Made by a program: the position numbers and the translations under genes
The notes under the pieces: model-generated
Database searches by the model: none
What the model was told of the DNA's origin: nothing
The model's input: the letters and a program-made list of their open reading frames with translations, nothing else
Shown: positions 8,775 through 17,215 of the stretch, one piece after another
Position numbering within the stretch: position 1 is the stretch's first letter
Layout: the number at the start of each line of letters is the position of its first letter
NCBI RefSeq assembly: GCF_014648995.1
Contig: NZ_BMSE01000002.1
Coordinates: 806,001 to 870,000, forward strand
Direction: 5' to 3'
DNA length: 64,000 nt
From: Streptomyces massasporeus
GTDB taxonomy: Bacteria; Actinomycetota; Actinomycetes; Streptomycetales; Streptomycetaceae

Positions 8775-9746
8775 TCAGCGGACGCCGAAGCCGTACACCG
8801 TCTCCGAGCGGAACACCTCGCCCGGCCGCAGCACGGTCGTCGGGAACTCCGGACGGTTCGGCGAGTCCGGGAAGTGCTGGGTCTCCAGTGCGATGCCGTC
8901 GCCGGGCGCGAAGGGGCCGGACAGGTGGTCGGCGGTGTACAACTGGAGGCCGGGCTCGGTGGTCGCCACCGTCAGCAACCGCCCGGACGCCGGATCGTGC
9001 AGCTCGGCGACCTCCACCGGAGTGCCCGTCACACCCTTGTCGAGCACGAAGTTGTGGTCGTAGCCGGAGCCGGTCTTGCGGGTCTCGCGGAAGTCGAAGC
9101 GCGTGCCGGTCACGTCCTGCGGGCCACCGGCCGGGATCAGGTCGGCGTCCACCGGCGTGTACCGGGAGGCGGCCAGCCGCAGTTCATGACCGCCGGCGTC
9201 ACCGGAACCGGCCAGGTTGAAGTAGCTGTGGTTCGTCAGGTTCACCACGGTCGGCGCGTCCGTCACCGCCTCGTACGCGATCCGCAGCGCACCGGACTCG
9301 TCCAGCGTGTACGTCGCCGACACCTCGAGCCGGCCCGGGAACCCCTCCTCGCCGTGCGCACTGATCCGCGTGAGCCGCACCCCGTGCCCGACCGGCTCCG
9401 CGTCCCACAGTCGTTTGTCGAAACCGCGCTCCCCGCCGTGCAGCGAGTTCGGCCCGTTGTTCGGCTCCAGCGCGTACGTCCGGCCGTCGAGGGTGAACCG
9501 GCCGCCGGCGATCCGGTTGGCGTACCGCCCGACCAGGGCACCGAGGTACGGCTCCGGATGGGCGAGATACCCGTCGAGATCCGGGAACCCCAGCACCACG
9601 TCCCCGGCCCGGCCCTCCCGGTCCGGCACCTCCACGGACTGCACGATCCCGCCGTACGACAGGACCCGCACCCGCACTCCCGCCCGCTCCAGGGTCCAGC
9701 GGTGCACCGGGGTCCCGTCGGAAAGTGTTCCGAAGAGTTCGTTCAT
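8775..9746 (-). CDS. galM: Aldose 1-epimerase (mutarotase)
   Basis: 323-aa cytoplasmic mutarotase interconverting alpha and beta anomers of glucose or galactose. Family blocks in order: GRYANRI, LEPNNGPNSLHGG (substrate loop), NLTNHSYFNL with the catalytic His, and LETQHFPDSPNRPEF near the C-terminus, where the catalytic Glu of the family lies. ATG at 9746. Being next to a GH3 glucosidase fits a role in handling released sugar, although the genes are convergent and not co-transcribed. The SGNH gene on the same strand ends 11 nt upstream of the start, so the two probably share a message. Confidence 0.93.
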   Translation of the reverse strand: MNELFGTLSDGTPVHRWTLERAGVRVRVLSYGGIVQSVEVPDREGRAGDVVLGFPDLDGYLAHPEPYLGALVGRYANRIAGGRFTLDGRTYALEPNNGPNSLHGGERGFDKRLWDAEPVGHGVRLTRISAHGEEGFPGRLEVSATYTLDESGALRIAYEAVTDAPTVVNLTNHSYFNLAGSGDAGGHELRLAASRYTPVDADLIPAGGPQDVTGTRFDFRETRKTGSGYDHNFVLDKGVTGTPVEVAELHDPASGRLLTVATTEPGLQLYTADHLSGPFAPGDGIALETQHFPDSPNRPEFPTTVLRPGEVFRSETVYGFGVR

Positions 9747-9756
9747 GTGCGGAACT

Positions 9757-10650
9757 CTAAGTCAGGGGATTTTTCGCGGTGACGGTGCGGTAGGCGATCT
9801 CCGCCAACCGGGCCTGTCCGTTCACGCTGGGGTGGAAGTAGTCCCAGCGGCTCAACTGGGTGGTGCCGAAGCGGTAGTCGTACACCGCGCCCCCGTCGTA
9901 GCGGCACCGCTTGTCCTCGGCGCAGACCTCCTTCAGGACCTTGTTGTAGTCCTCCACCCGCTTCTGCACCGTGTCCCGCCGCAGGGTCGCCGCCGAGTCC
10001 AGGGCGTCCGCGTCGCCCAGCATCGACGGGCAGATGCCCAGCTTCCACACCTGTTTGCCCATCGGGCTGCTCCGGCCCTCCGACCACAGCCGCTTCAGGT
10101 TGGGCACGCTCGCCACGAACACCTGCGCCTTGGGCAGGGCCTTGCGCAGGGAGCGCAGGGAATCCTCGAAGTCGGCGCGGAAGGCGGAGACCGGAGTCAT
10201 CGCCGAAGGCGTCCGCCGGCAGGCGTCGTTCGCCCCCACCATCACCGTCACCAACTGCGGCTCGCGCCGCACCGCCTGCGCCATCTGCCCGGGCAGATCG
10301 GCCATCCGCGCCCCGGTCACGGCGTAGTTCCAGCTGCGCTGCGCGGCCCCCGCCCTGCCCAGCAGCCGCACCGCGAGCGAGTCGACCTCGGGGCTGGCAC
10401 CGGTCGCCCAGGACGCCTCCGGACAGTCCGACAGCACGTCACAGGCGTCGAACCCCCGTGTGATGGAGTCCCCGACGGCCGCGACGGAACCCGGGCTGCG
10501 GTCCCACAGCGGCGTGGGCTTCGGCGACGGCTTCGCCTTCTGGGACGGGGCCGCGGAATCACCCCCCACGGCATCACACCCCGCGACACCCAGCACGGCC
10601 GCCGCGACCACGGCCAGAACGCCCCGTGTACGACGGCCTCGCTTCCGCAT
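9757..10650 (-). CDS. SGNH/GDSL-family lipoprotein esterase
   Basis: 297-aa predicted lipid-anchored hydrolase of the SGNH superfamily. The ATG at 10650 (MRKRGRRTRG) was chosen because it directly precedes a lipoprotein signal with lipobox LGVAGC. Catalytic blocks: AVGDSITRGFD (block I Ser), block III Asn in VGANDA, and the C-terminal DYFHPS with Asp/His. A charged Lys/Pro linker follows the lipid-modified Cys. It probably acts outside the membrane on ester or acetyl substrates; the specific substrate is unknown. The gap to galM is 10 bp, suggesting a two-gene operon. Confidence 0.88.
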   Translation of the reverse strand: MRKRGRRTRGVLAVVAAAVLGVAGCDAVGGDSAAPSQKAKPSPKPTPLWDRSPGSVAAVGDSITRGFDACDVLSDCPEASWATGASPEVDSLAVRLLGRAGAAQRSWNYAVTGARMADLPGQMAQAVRREPQLVTVMVGANDACRRTPSAMTPVSAFRADFEDSLRSLRKALPKAQVFVASVPNLKRLWSEGRSSPMGKQVWKLGICPSMLGDADALDSAATLRRDTVQKRVEDYNKVLKEVCAEDKRCRYDGGAVYDYRFGTTQLSRWDYFHPSVNGQARLAEIAYRTVTAKNPLT

Positions 10651-10909
10651 CCCTGGTCCATCCCCTCGCCACGCCGTGCCTGTCTCCCCCACCAATAACA
10701 ACGCACGAGGGTTCCCGACCGATCAGGTGCAACGGCTCACACCCGTACAAGCGTCCCCCTGGGTGAATGGCAGGCGTTTCCCGGCACCTGGACCGACCGT
10801 ACGTCACACTCCTTGCGCCCCCGCACGGTAGCCTCGCCATCAACGTGACCCGCCCGGTCACAGCCGTTCCGCCCGTTTGCACCATGTCCCGCTCTGCCCG
10901 GAGGTTCCG

Positions 10910-11404
10910 GTGACGACACGTGGAGTTCTGTACGTGCACTCCGCGCCGCGCGCGCTGTGCCCGCACGTCGAGTGGGCCGTCGCCGGGGTGCTCGGCACAC
11001 GCGTCAGCCTGGACTGGATCCGGCAGCCGGCCGCCCCGGGCACCTGGCGCTCGGAGTTCTCCTGGCAGGGCCAGGTCGGCACGGCGTCCAAACTCGCCTC
11101 CGCGCTCCGCGGCTGGCACCTCCTCCGCTTCGAGGTCACCGCCGAACCCTGCGCAACCGCCGAGGGCGAGCGCTACAGCTGCACCCCCGACCTCGGCATC
11201 TACCACGCTGTCACCGGCATCCACGGCGACATCCTCATCCCCGAGGACCGGCTCAGAGCGGCCCTGACGCGCTCCCAGCGCGGCGAGACCGACCTGGAAG
11301 CCGAACTCAGCAAACTCCTCGGCAAGCCCTGGGACGACGAACTGGAACCTTTCCGCTACGCAGGAGAAGGCGCCCCGGTCCGCTGGCTCCACCAGGTGGT
11401 GTAG
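10910..11404 (+). CDS. DUF3145 family protein
   Basis: 164-aa protein of an actinobacterial family of unknown function (DUF3145). The GTG at 10910 (reads TTRGVLYVHSAPRALCPHVEW) has GGAGG at 10900-10904; longer frames start before a non-coding-looking stretch. The N-terminal VLYVHSAPRALCPHVEW and the WLHQVV C-terminus are what I recognise. No membrane segment or catalytic motif is evident. It is convergent with fabF and shares that operon's terminator. A neighbour of fatty-acid synthase genes, but no functional link is shown here. Confidence 0.85.
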   Translation: MTTRGVLYVHSAPRALCPHVEWAVAGVLGTRVSLDWIRQPAAPGTWRSEFSWQGQVGTASKLASALRGWHLLRFEVTAEPCATAEGERYSCTPDLGIYHAVTGIHGDILIPEDRLRAALTRSQRGETDLEAELSKLLGKPWDDELEPFRYAGEGAPVRWLHQVV

Positions 11405-11431
11405 ACGGACCTGAGGGGGGACGTGCCGTAA

Positions 11432-11450
11432 GGGGCGCGGGGAACTGCGC
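11432..11450 (+). repeat. Dispersed 19-bp repeat, copy 1
   Basis: GGGGCGCGGGGAACTGCGC, identical to the copies at 37173-37191 (inverted), 37239-37257 and 39848-39866 (inverted). Here it lies in the short convergent gap between DUF3145 and fabF. Confidence 0.8.
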
Positions 11451-11499
11451 GAACAACCCCCACCGGTCGGCACCCGGCACACCACGTCACCGAAACGGC

Positions 11500-11537
11500 G
11501 AATGGCCCGAACCCCCCACCGGGAGTTCGGGCCATTC
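11500..11537. terminator. Hairpin terminator of the fab operon
   Basis: GAATGGCCCGAAC (11500-11512) pairs perfectly with GTTCGGGCCATTC (11525-11537), 13 bp with a 12-nt loop, 11 bp past the fabF stop. It also faces the convergent DUF3145 message. Confidence 0.88.
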
Positions 11538-11548
11538 AACGCTCAGGA

Positions 11549-12820
11549 TCAAACCGTCCGGAACGCCAACACCACGTTGTGCCCACCGAACCCGAACGAG
11601 TCGTTCAGCGCGGCGATGCGCCCCTCGACGGGCAGCTTCCGAGCCTCACCCCGAACGACATCGGCATTCGCCTCGGCCTCGGGGTCGAGGTTCTCCACGT
11701 TGATCGTCGGCGGAGCCACCCGGTGGTACAGCGCCAGCACCGTCGCCACCGTCTCGACACCACCCGCACCACCCAGCAGATGCCCGGTCATCGACTTCGT
11801 CGCGGACACCGCGAAGTGGTCGGCGTCGTCGCCGAACACCTTCCGCAGCGCCTTCAACTCGGCGATGTCACCCGCCGGCGTGGACGTCGCGTGTGCGTTG
11901 ACGTGCACGATCTCCGCCGGGTCCAGGTCGTTGCGGTCCATCAGGTTCTGCAGGGCGTGCGAGATGCCCCGCCCCTCCGGCTCCGGCTGCACGATGTCGT
12001 GCGCGTCGGCGGAGATGCCCTGCCCGACCGCCTCCGCGTACACCCGGGCACCGCGCTTCGCGGCGTGCTCGGCGGACTCCAGGACCACGACACCGGCGCC
12101 CTCACCGAGGACGAAGCCGTCGCGGGCCGTGTCGTAGGGACGCGACGCGCCCTGCGGGTCGTCGTTGTTCTTGGACATCGCCATCATGTTGCCGAACGCG
12201 GCGATGGGCAGCGGGTGGATCGCCGCCTCCGTGCCACCCGCGACGACGACGTCGGCGCGGCCGGTGCGGATCATCTCGATGGCGTAGCCGATGGCCTCGG
12301 CGCCCGAGGCGCAGGCGGAGACCGGCGTGTGCACGCCCGCACGGGCGCCCACGGCCAGGCCCACGTTCGCCGAGGGGCTGTTGGGCATCAGCATGGGCAC
12401 GGTGTGCGGGGAGACGCGGCGGACGCCCTTCTCCTTCAGCACGTCGTACTGGTCGAGCAGTGTCGTCACGCCGCCGATACCGGAGGCGATGACCGCGCCG
12501 AGCCGGTCGGGGTCGATGTTCGGGTCCTCGCCGGCCTTCGCTTCGAAACCGGCGTCGGCCCAGGCCTCCTTGGCCGCGACCAGCGCGAACTGCGCCGAGC
12601 GGTCCAGTCGGCGGGCCTGCGGCCGCGGGATGACCTCGGTCGGCTCCACGGCGACCGGGGCCGCGATCTTGACGGCCTGGTCGGCCGCCCAGTCCTGCTC
12701 CAGGGGCTTGACGCCGGACTTGCCGGCGATCAGGCCCTCCCAGGTAGAGGCTGCGTCGCCACCCAGCGGTGTGGTTGCGCCGATACCGGTGACGACCACG
12801 GTGTGATTGGTCGGGCTCAC
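11549..12820 (-). CDS. fabF: Beta-ketoacyl-ACP synthase II
   Basis: 423-aa condensing enzyme that elongates acyl-ACP with malonyl-ACP in type II fatty-acid synthesis. GTG at 12820. Catalytic triad of the KAS II type is intact: Cys in TPVSACASGAEA, His in HVNAHATSTPAGD, and His in KSMTGHLLGGAG, with the C-terminal NSFGFGGHNVVL loop. Length is normal. Last gene of fasR-fabD-fabH-acpP-fabF; 86 bp separate it from acpP, and that gap holds a small hairpin. Confidence 0.97.
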   Translation of the reverse strand: MSPTNHTVVVTGIGATTPLGGDAASTWEGLIAGKSGVKPLEQDWAADQAVKIAAPVAVEPTEVIPRPQARRLDRSAQFALVAAKEAWADAGFEAKAGEDPNIDPDRLGAVIASGIGGVTTLLDQYDVLKEKGVRRVSPHTVPMLMPNSPSANVGLAVGARAGVHTPVSACASGAEAIGYAIEMIRTGRADVVVAGGTEAAIHPLPIAAFGNMMAMSKNNDDPQGASRPYDTARDGFVLGEGAGVVVLESAEHAAKRGARVYAEAVGQGISADAHDIVQPEPEGRGISHALQNLMDRNDLDPAEIVHVNAHATSTPAGDIAELKALRKVFGDDADHFAVSATKSMTGHLLGGAGGVETVATVLALYHRVAPPTINVENLDPEAEANADVVRGEARKLPVEGRIAALNDSFGFGGHNVVLAFRTV

Positions 12821-12857
12821 GGGAATTCTTTCTCCAACGGTTACGAGGATTAAGCGG

Positions 12858-12875
12858 CGCCACCGCCGGGTGGCG
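12858..12875 (-). other. Small hairpin between acpP and fabF
   Basis: CGCCACC (12858-12864) pairs with GGTGGCG (12869-12875) over a 4-nt loop, between acpP and fabF. Could attenuate or process the message; function unproven. Confidence 0.4.
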
Positions 12876-12906
12876 GGGCAGTCAGCCCAAAGGCCGGATC
12901 GGCCGA

Positions 12907-13155
12907 TCAGCCCTGGTGCTTGAGGATGTAGTCGGTCGCGTCGCCGACGGTCTTGAGGTTCTTGACGTCCTCGTCGGGGATCTTGACGTCGAAGCGCTCT
13001 TCGGCGGCGACGACGACCTCGACCATGGACAGCGAGTCGACGTCCAGGTCGTCGGTGAAGGACTTGTCCAGCTGGACGTCCTCAACCGGGATGCCGGCGA
13101 TCTCGTTCACGATCTCGGCGAGACCGGCGACGATCTCTTCCTGAGTGGCGGCCAT
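12907..13155 (-). CDS. acpP: Acyl carrier protein of fatty-acid synthesis
   Basis: 82-aa acidic carrier protein. The phosphopantetheine attachment Ser lies in DLDVDSLSMVEVVV, the canonical DSL site. It holds growing acyl chains as thioesters for FabD, FabH and FabF. ATG at 13155 with AAGGAG 7 nt upstream. Third in the fab operon, with larger gaps on each side (81 and 86 bp) than between fabD and fabH, both containing hairpins. It has the length and helix pattern of a primary-metabolism ACP, not a polyketide one. Confidence 0.97.
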   Translation of the reverse strand: MAATQEEIVAGLAEIVNEIAGIPVEDVQLDKSFTDDLDVDSLSMVEVVVAAEERFDVKIPDEDVKNLKTVGDATDYILKHQG

Positions 13156-13205
13156 GTTGGCGCTCCTTCGTAGATATCCAGAGGGTGTGGCAGGTGTTTC
13201 CTCGC

Positions 13206-13229
13206 GTGCCGGATCGCATGATCCGGCAC
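13206..13229 (-). other. Perfect hairpin between fabH and acpP
   Basis: GTGCCGGATC (13206-13215) and GATCCGGCAC (13220-13229) form a perfect 10-bp stem with a 4-nt loop, 50 bp before the acpP start. A placement consistent with 5' protection or partial termination that sets acpP level apart from fabH. Confidence 0.6.
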
Positions 13230-13236
13230 GGAGTGC

Positions 13237-14238
13237 CTAGGGGAGGGTAACGACAGTCGCGGCGTAGACGAGACCCGCCCCGAAGCCGATGACGAGCGCG
13301 GTGTCGCCGCTCTTCGCCTCTCCGGTCGCCAGGAGCCGCTCCATCGCGAGCGGGATCGAGGCGGCCGAGGTGTTGCCGGTGGTGCGTACGTCACGGGCGA
13401 CCGTGACGGACTCCGGCAGCTTGAGTGTCTTCACCATCGAGTCGATGATCCGCTCGTTGGCCTGGTGCGGAATGAAGACGTCCAGGTCGTCCGCGGTGAT
13501 GCCGGCGGCATCCAGCGCCTCCTTGGCGACCTTCGCCATCTCGAAGACGGCCCAGCGGAACACCGCCTGGCCCTCCTGCGTGATGGCGGGGAACTTCGCG
13601 ACCTCGCCGGAACGGTAGTCCGTCCACGGCACGGTCTGCTTGATGGTCTCGGACTTGTCGCCCTCGGAGCCCCACACGGTGGGGCCGATCGCGGGCTCCT
13701 GGGCCGGGCCGACCACGACCGCGCCGGCACCGTCACCGAACAGGAAGGCCGTCGCGCGGTCCTCCAGGTCGGTCAGGTCGCTCAGCCGCTCGACACCGAT
13801 CACCAGGACGTACTCCGCCGAGCCCTCGACGATCATGCCCTTGGCGAGCGTGAGGCCGTAGCCGAAGCCCGCGCAGCCGGCCGAGATGTCGAACGCGGCG
13901 GCCTTGTTCGTGCCGAGCGTGTCGGCGATCTCGGTGGCGACGGCCGGGGTCTGCTTGAAGTGCGAGACGGTCGAGACGATCACGCCGCCGATCTGCTCGG
14001 CGGAGATCCCCGCGTCGGCGATCGCCTTGCCGGACGCCTCGATCGACATCGCGGCGACGGTCTCCTCGTCGTTCGCCCAGTGCCGCGTCTGGATGCCGGA
14101 GCGCGAGCGGATCCACTCGTCGGACGAGTCGATCGTCTCGAGGATCACCTCGTTCGGCACGACCCGGGTCGGGCGGTAGCCGCCGACGCCGAGGATGCGC
14201 GCGTACGGGGCACCCTTGCTGGGCTTGATCTTCGCCAT
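13237..14238 (-). CDS. fabH: Beta-ketoacyl-ACP synthase III
   Basis: 333-aa starter condensing enzyme joining acyl-CoA primers to malonyl-ACP; in streptomycetes it accepts branched primers. Active-site Cys in DISAGCAGFGYGL, His in IPHQANERI and Asn in TGNTSAASI are all present. ATG at 14238 with AAGGAG 8 nt upstream. Only 25 bp separate it from fabD, consistent with one message. Confidence 0.97.
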   Translation of the reverse strand: MAKIKPSKGAPYARILGVGGYRPTRVVPNEVILETIDSSDEWIRSRSGIQTRHWANDEETVAAMSIEASGKAIADAGISAEQIGGVIVSTVSHFKQTPAVATEIADTLGTNKAAAFDISAGCAGFGYGLTLAKGMIVEGSAEYVLVIGVERLSDLTDLEDRATAFLFGDGAGAVVVGPAQEPAIGPTVWGSEGDKSETIKQTVPWTDYRSGEVAKFPAITQEGQAVFRWAVFEMAKVAKEALDAAGITADDLDVFIPHQANERIIDSMVKTLKLPESVTVARDVRTTGNTSAASIPLAMERLLATGEAKSGDTALVIGFGAGLVYAATVVTLP

Positions 14239-14263
14239 GCGGTCGGCTCCTTGGGGGCGGCGG

Positions 14264-15199
14264 TCAGGCGTGCTCGGCGATGAGCTCGCGAGCCGCGTCG
14301 AGGTCGGCGGGGGACTTCAGGGCCAGCGTCTTCACGCCGGGCAGGGCCCGCTTGGCGAGGCCGGTGAGGGTGCCGCCGGGGCACACCTCGATCAGGGCCG
14401 TGACGCCGAGCTCCTTGAAGGTCTCCATGCACAGGTCCCAGCGGACCGGGTTGGCGACCTGGCCGACCAGACGCTCCAGCACCTCGGCGCCGCCGTCGAC
14501 GGTCCGGCCGTCCTTGTTCGAGACGTAACGGACCTTCGGGTCGCCGGGCGCCAGGGCCTCGGCGGCCTTGGCCAGCGTGTCGACGGCCGGTGCCATGTGG
14601 TGCGTGTGGAACGCGCCGGCGACCTTCAGTGCGACGACCTTGCGCACGCCCTCGGGCTTGTCCGCCTCCAGCGCGGCGAGCTGCTCCTTCGTGCCGGCCG
14701 CGACGATCTGGCCCGCGCCGTTGATGTTCGCCGGGGTCAGCCCGAGCTTCTCCAGGTGCGCAACCGTCACCGCCGGGTCGCCGCCCAGCAGCGCGGCCAT
14801 GCCCGTCTCGGTGACGGCCGCGGCCTCGGCCATGCCGAGCCCGCGGGTGCGGACCAGGCGGAGCGCCTCCTCGTGGGGGAGCACTCCGGCGAGCGAGGCG
14901 GCGGTGAACTCACCGACGCTGTGTCCGGCGATCGCGCCGACCTTCTGCGGCAGCTCGGCCGGGTCGTCGAACAGCAGGGCGGCGGACGCCAGTCCGGCCG
15001 CGACGAGCAGCGGCTGCGCCACCGCGGTGTCGCGGATCTCCTCCGCGTCGGCCTCGGTGCCGTAACGGATCAGGTCGAGTCCCGCGGCGTCGGACCAGGC
15101 CTCGAGGGCACCGCGAACACCGGGGAAGTCGAGCCATTCGGTCAGGAAGCCGGGCGTCTGAGCGCCCTGGCCGGGAGCGACGAGTACGAGCACTCTCAC
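14264..15199 (-). CDS. fabD: Malonyl-CoA:ACP malonyltransferase
   Basis: 311-aa acyltransferase loading malonyl groups onto ACP. N-terminal VLVAPGQGAQTPGF, nucleophile elbow GHSVGEFTAASLAG, and a downstream His in FHTHHM match the family. GTG at 15199; the ribosome site (GAGAGAGT) is modest. First structural gene of the fab operon, 83 bp after fasR, with a 25-bp inverted repeat in the gap. In actinomycetes FabD also feeds malonate to polyketide carriers (known of the family, not shown here). Confidence 0.96.
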   Translation of the reverse strand: MRVLVLVAPGQGAQTPGFLTEWLDFPGVRGALEAWSDAAGLDLIRYGTEADAEEIRDTAVAQPLLVAAGLASAALLFDDPAELPQKVGAIAGHSVGEFTAASLAGVLPHEEALRLVRTRGLGMAEAAAVTETGMAALLGGDPAVTVAHLEKLGLTPANINGAGQIVAAGTKEQLAALEADKPEGVRKVVALKVAGAFHTHHMAPAVDTLAKAAEALAPGDPKVRYVSNKDGRTVDGGAEVLERLVGQVANPVRWDLCMETFKELGVTALIEVCPGGTLTGLAKRALPGVKTLALKSPADLDAARELIAEHA

Positions 15200-15257
15200 A
15201 CTCTCTCTTGGGTACGGGCACGGCCGCCCGTGGGGACAGGGACGAAGAACACGGGGG

Positions 15258-15282
15258 GGTTTTGTCGAGCCCCGACAAAACC
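15258..15282 (-). promoter_or_regulatory. Inverted repeat between fasR and fabD (candidate FasR site)
   Basis: GGTTTTGTCG (15258-15267) and CGACAAAACC (15273-15282) are perfect 10-nt arms around a 5-nt spacer, beginning directly after the fasR stop and 59 bp before fabD. AT-rich arms are unusual here. It could be the activator's operator or a fasR terminator; there is no U-tail on the fasR side, which favours a binding site. Confidence 0.5.
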
Positions 15283-16488
15283 TTAGGGCTGGAGATCTCC
15301 ATCGACCAGACGCCCCAGGATCAACGCGATCCGCAGTGTGAACGCAGAGCGTACATCGGAGGGTGACCAGCCGGTGACGTCAGTCACACGTCGAAGCCGG
15401 TAGCGGACGGTGTTGGGATGGACGAACAGCATCCGTGCGGCGCCCTCGAGACTGCTCGCCTGTTCGAGATAGACGCTGAGGGTCTCCAGGAGCGCGGCCC
15501 CGGCCTCCTCCAGCGGTCTGTAGATCTCCTCCACCAGCTGCTCACGGGCCGAGGGGTCCCCGGCCATCGCGCGCTCCGGGAGCAGATCGTCCGCCAGGAC
15601 CGGGCGCGGGGCGTCCTGCCAGGCGGAACACGCCTTCAGCCCGGCCGCGGCGGCCTGCGCGGACCGGGTCGCGGCCAGCAGGTCCGGCACCACCGGGCCC
15701 GCCACGACCGGCCCGGCCGCGAACGGGCCGATGAGCGACTTGGCGACGGCCAGCGGGTTGTCGCTGCCGCCGGCGATGACGACCAGCCGGTCGCCGAGCA
15801 CCCCGGTGAGCACCTGGAGCTTGGCGTGCCGGGCCGCGCGCCGTATGGCCTCCACGGTCAGCTCGCTGTCCCCGTCGGGCGCCGTACCGAGCACCACGCA
15901 CACGTGCTCCGGGGAGTTCCAGCCCAGGGCGGCGGCCCGGGACACGGCCCCCTCGTCGGCCTCGCCGCTGAGCACGGCGTTCACGACCAGGGACTCCAGC
16001 CGGGCGTCCCAGGCACCGCGTGCCTCGGCGGCCTGGGCGTACACCTGGGCCGTGGCGAAGGCGATCTCCCGGGCGTAGACGAGCAGCGCCTCGCGCAGTA
16101 CCCGCTCGTCGCCCGGGGCCGCGACCTCGTCGATCGCGCTCTCCATGACCTCGATGGTGGTGCGCACCATCTCCACGGTCTGGCGCAGGGTGATCGCCCG
16201 GGTCAGCTCGCGCGGCGCGGTGCCGAACACGTCGGTGGAGATGGCCTGCGGGGCGTCCGGATGCCGGAACCACTCGGTGAACGCGGCGATGCCCGCCTGC
16301 GCGACCAGACCGATCCAGGAACGGTTCTCCGGGGGCATGGCCCGGTACCAGGGCAGCGTCTCGTCCATCCGCGCGATGGCCTGCGCGGCGAGCGATCCGG
16401 ACGACTTCTCCAGCCGCTTCAGCGTCGCGGCATGGGCATGGGCGTCGTGGGCTGCGGCTTCGTTCTTGCCGGTTTCGGGTTCGGGCAC
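15283..16488 (-). CDS. fasR: PucR-type regulator of fatty-acid synthesis
   Basis: 401-aa regulator with a C-terminal PucR-family HTH (ARMLFVHPNTVRYRLRRVTDV) and a central GGDEF-like/CdaR-type region. FasR is known in Streptomyces coelicolor as the activator of the adjacent fabDHPF operon, and this gene has the same position, strand and architecture; the name rests on that synteny. GTG at 16488. It lies 83 bp upstream of fabD on the same strand. The 25-bp inverted repeat directly after its stop is a candidate target. The ligand (probably an acyl-CoA or acyl-ACP) is not deducible. Confidence 0.87.
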   Translation of the reverse strand: MPEPETGKNEAAAHDAHAHAATLKRLEKSSGSLAAQAIARMDETLPWYRAMPPENRSWIGLVAQAGIAAFTEWFRHPDAPQAISTDVFGTAPRELTRAITLRQTVEMVRTTIEVMESAIDEVAAPGDERVLREALLVYAREIAFATAQVYAQAAEARGAWDARLESLVVNAVLSGEADEGAVSRAAALGWNSPEHVCVVLGTAPDGDSELTVEAIRRAARHAKLQVLTGVLGDRLVVIAGGSDNPLAVAKSLIGPFAAGPVVAGPVVPDLLAATRSAQAAAAGLKACSAWQDAPRPVLADDLLPERAMAGDPSAREQLVEEIYRPLEEAGAALLETLSVYLEQASSLEGAARMLFVHPNTVRYRLRRVTDVTGWSPSDVRSAFTLRIALILGRLVDGDLQP

Positions 16489-16550
16489 GGGGACAAGACT
16501 GCCTTATCCGGACGGGAGGGTGGGCCGCCGGGTCTACGGTGGACTTCGTG

Positions 16551-17201
16551 ATGGACGTCAGGCGCGCGGACGGGCGCTACCCCGGAGGGGATCCGGCCGC
16601 AGGGATCGAGTCGTGGCACGCCTTCTCCTTCGGGTTCCACTACGACCCGGACAACCTCCGGTTCGGCGCGGTGCTCGCGTGCAACGAGGAGCGCCTCGCG
16701 CCCGGGGCCGGATTCGACGAACACCCGCACAGCCACACCGAGATCGTGACGTGGGTGGTGGAGGGCGAGCTGACCCACCGGGACTCCACCGGACACGAGT
16801 CGGTGGTACGCCACGGGGACGTGCAGCGGCTCAGCTCGGCGGGCGGGGTGCGACACGTGGAGCGCAACGACGGCCCGGAGCCCCTGACCTTCATCCAGAT
16901 GTGGCTGGCACCCCTGCGGCCCGGCGGCGACCCGTTCCACGAGGTCGTCCACGGCATCGCCGACTCCACGCCGTACGCCGTCCCGGAGGCCGGCGCGATG
17001 CTGCACGTGCGGCGCCTGGGGGCGGGGGAGCGGACGGCGGTGCCGGACGGGCCGTACGCGTACGTGCACGTCGTACGTGGTGACATCCGCCTCGACGGCG
17101 AGGAACTGGGCGCCGGTGACGCCGCCCGGATCACGGACGCCAAGGGCCTGGAGGCCGAGGGCGTGACGGAGGCGGAGCTGCTGGTCTGGGAGATGACCTA
17201 G
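16551..17201 (+). CDS. Pirin-family bicupin protein
   Basis: 216-aa pirin/YhaK-like bicupin. Metal-binding cupin motif GFDEHPHSHTEIVTWVVEGEL in the N-terminal half supplies the usual His residues and Glu; QRLSSAGGVRHVERN follows, and a second, degenerate cupin fills the C-terminal half. ATG at 16551 was preferred; GTG at 16539 is also in frame. A -10-like TACGGT at 16535-16540 suggests a leaderless or near-leaderless message. Pirins are quercetinases or redox-linked cofactors; which applies here is unknown. Convergent with the beta-lactamase-fold gene, 14 bp apart. Confidence 0.87.
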   Translation: MDVRRADGRYPGGDPAAGIESWHAFSFGFHYDPDNLRFGAVLACNEERLAPGAGFDEHPHSHTEIVTWVVEGELTHRDSTGHESVVRHGDVQRLSSAGGVRHVERNDGPEPLTFIQMWLAPLRPGGDPFHEVVHGIADSTPYAVPEAGAMLHVRRLGAGERTAVPDGPYAYVHVVRGDIRLDGEELGAGDAARITDAKGLEAEGVTEAELLVWEMT

Positions 17202-17215
17202 CGCCCGGGGCCCCT

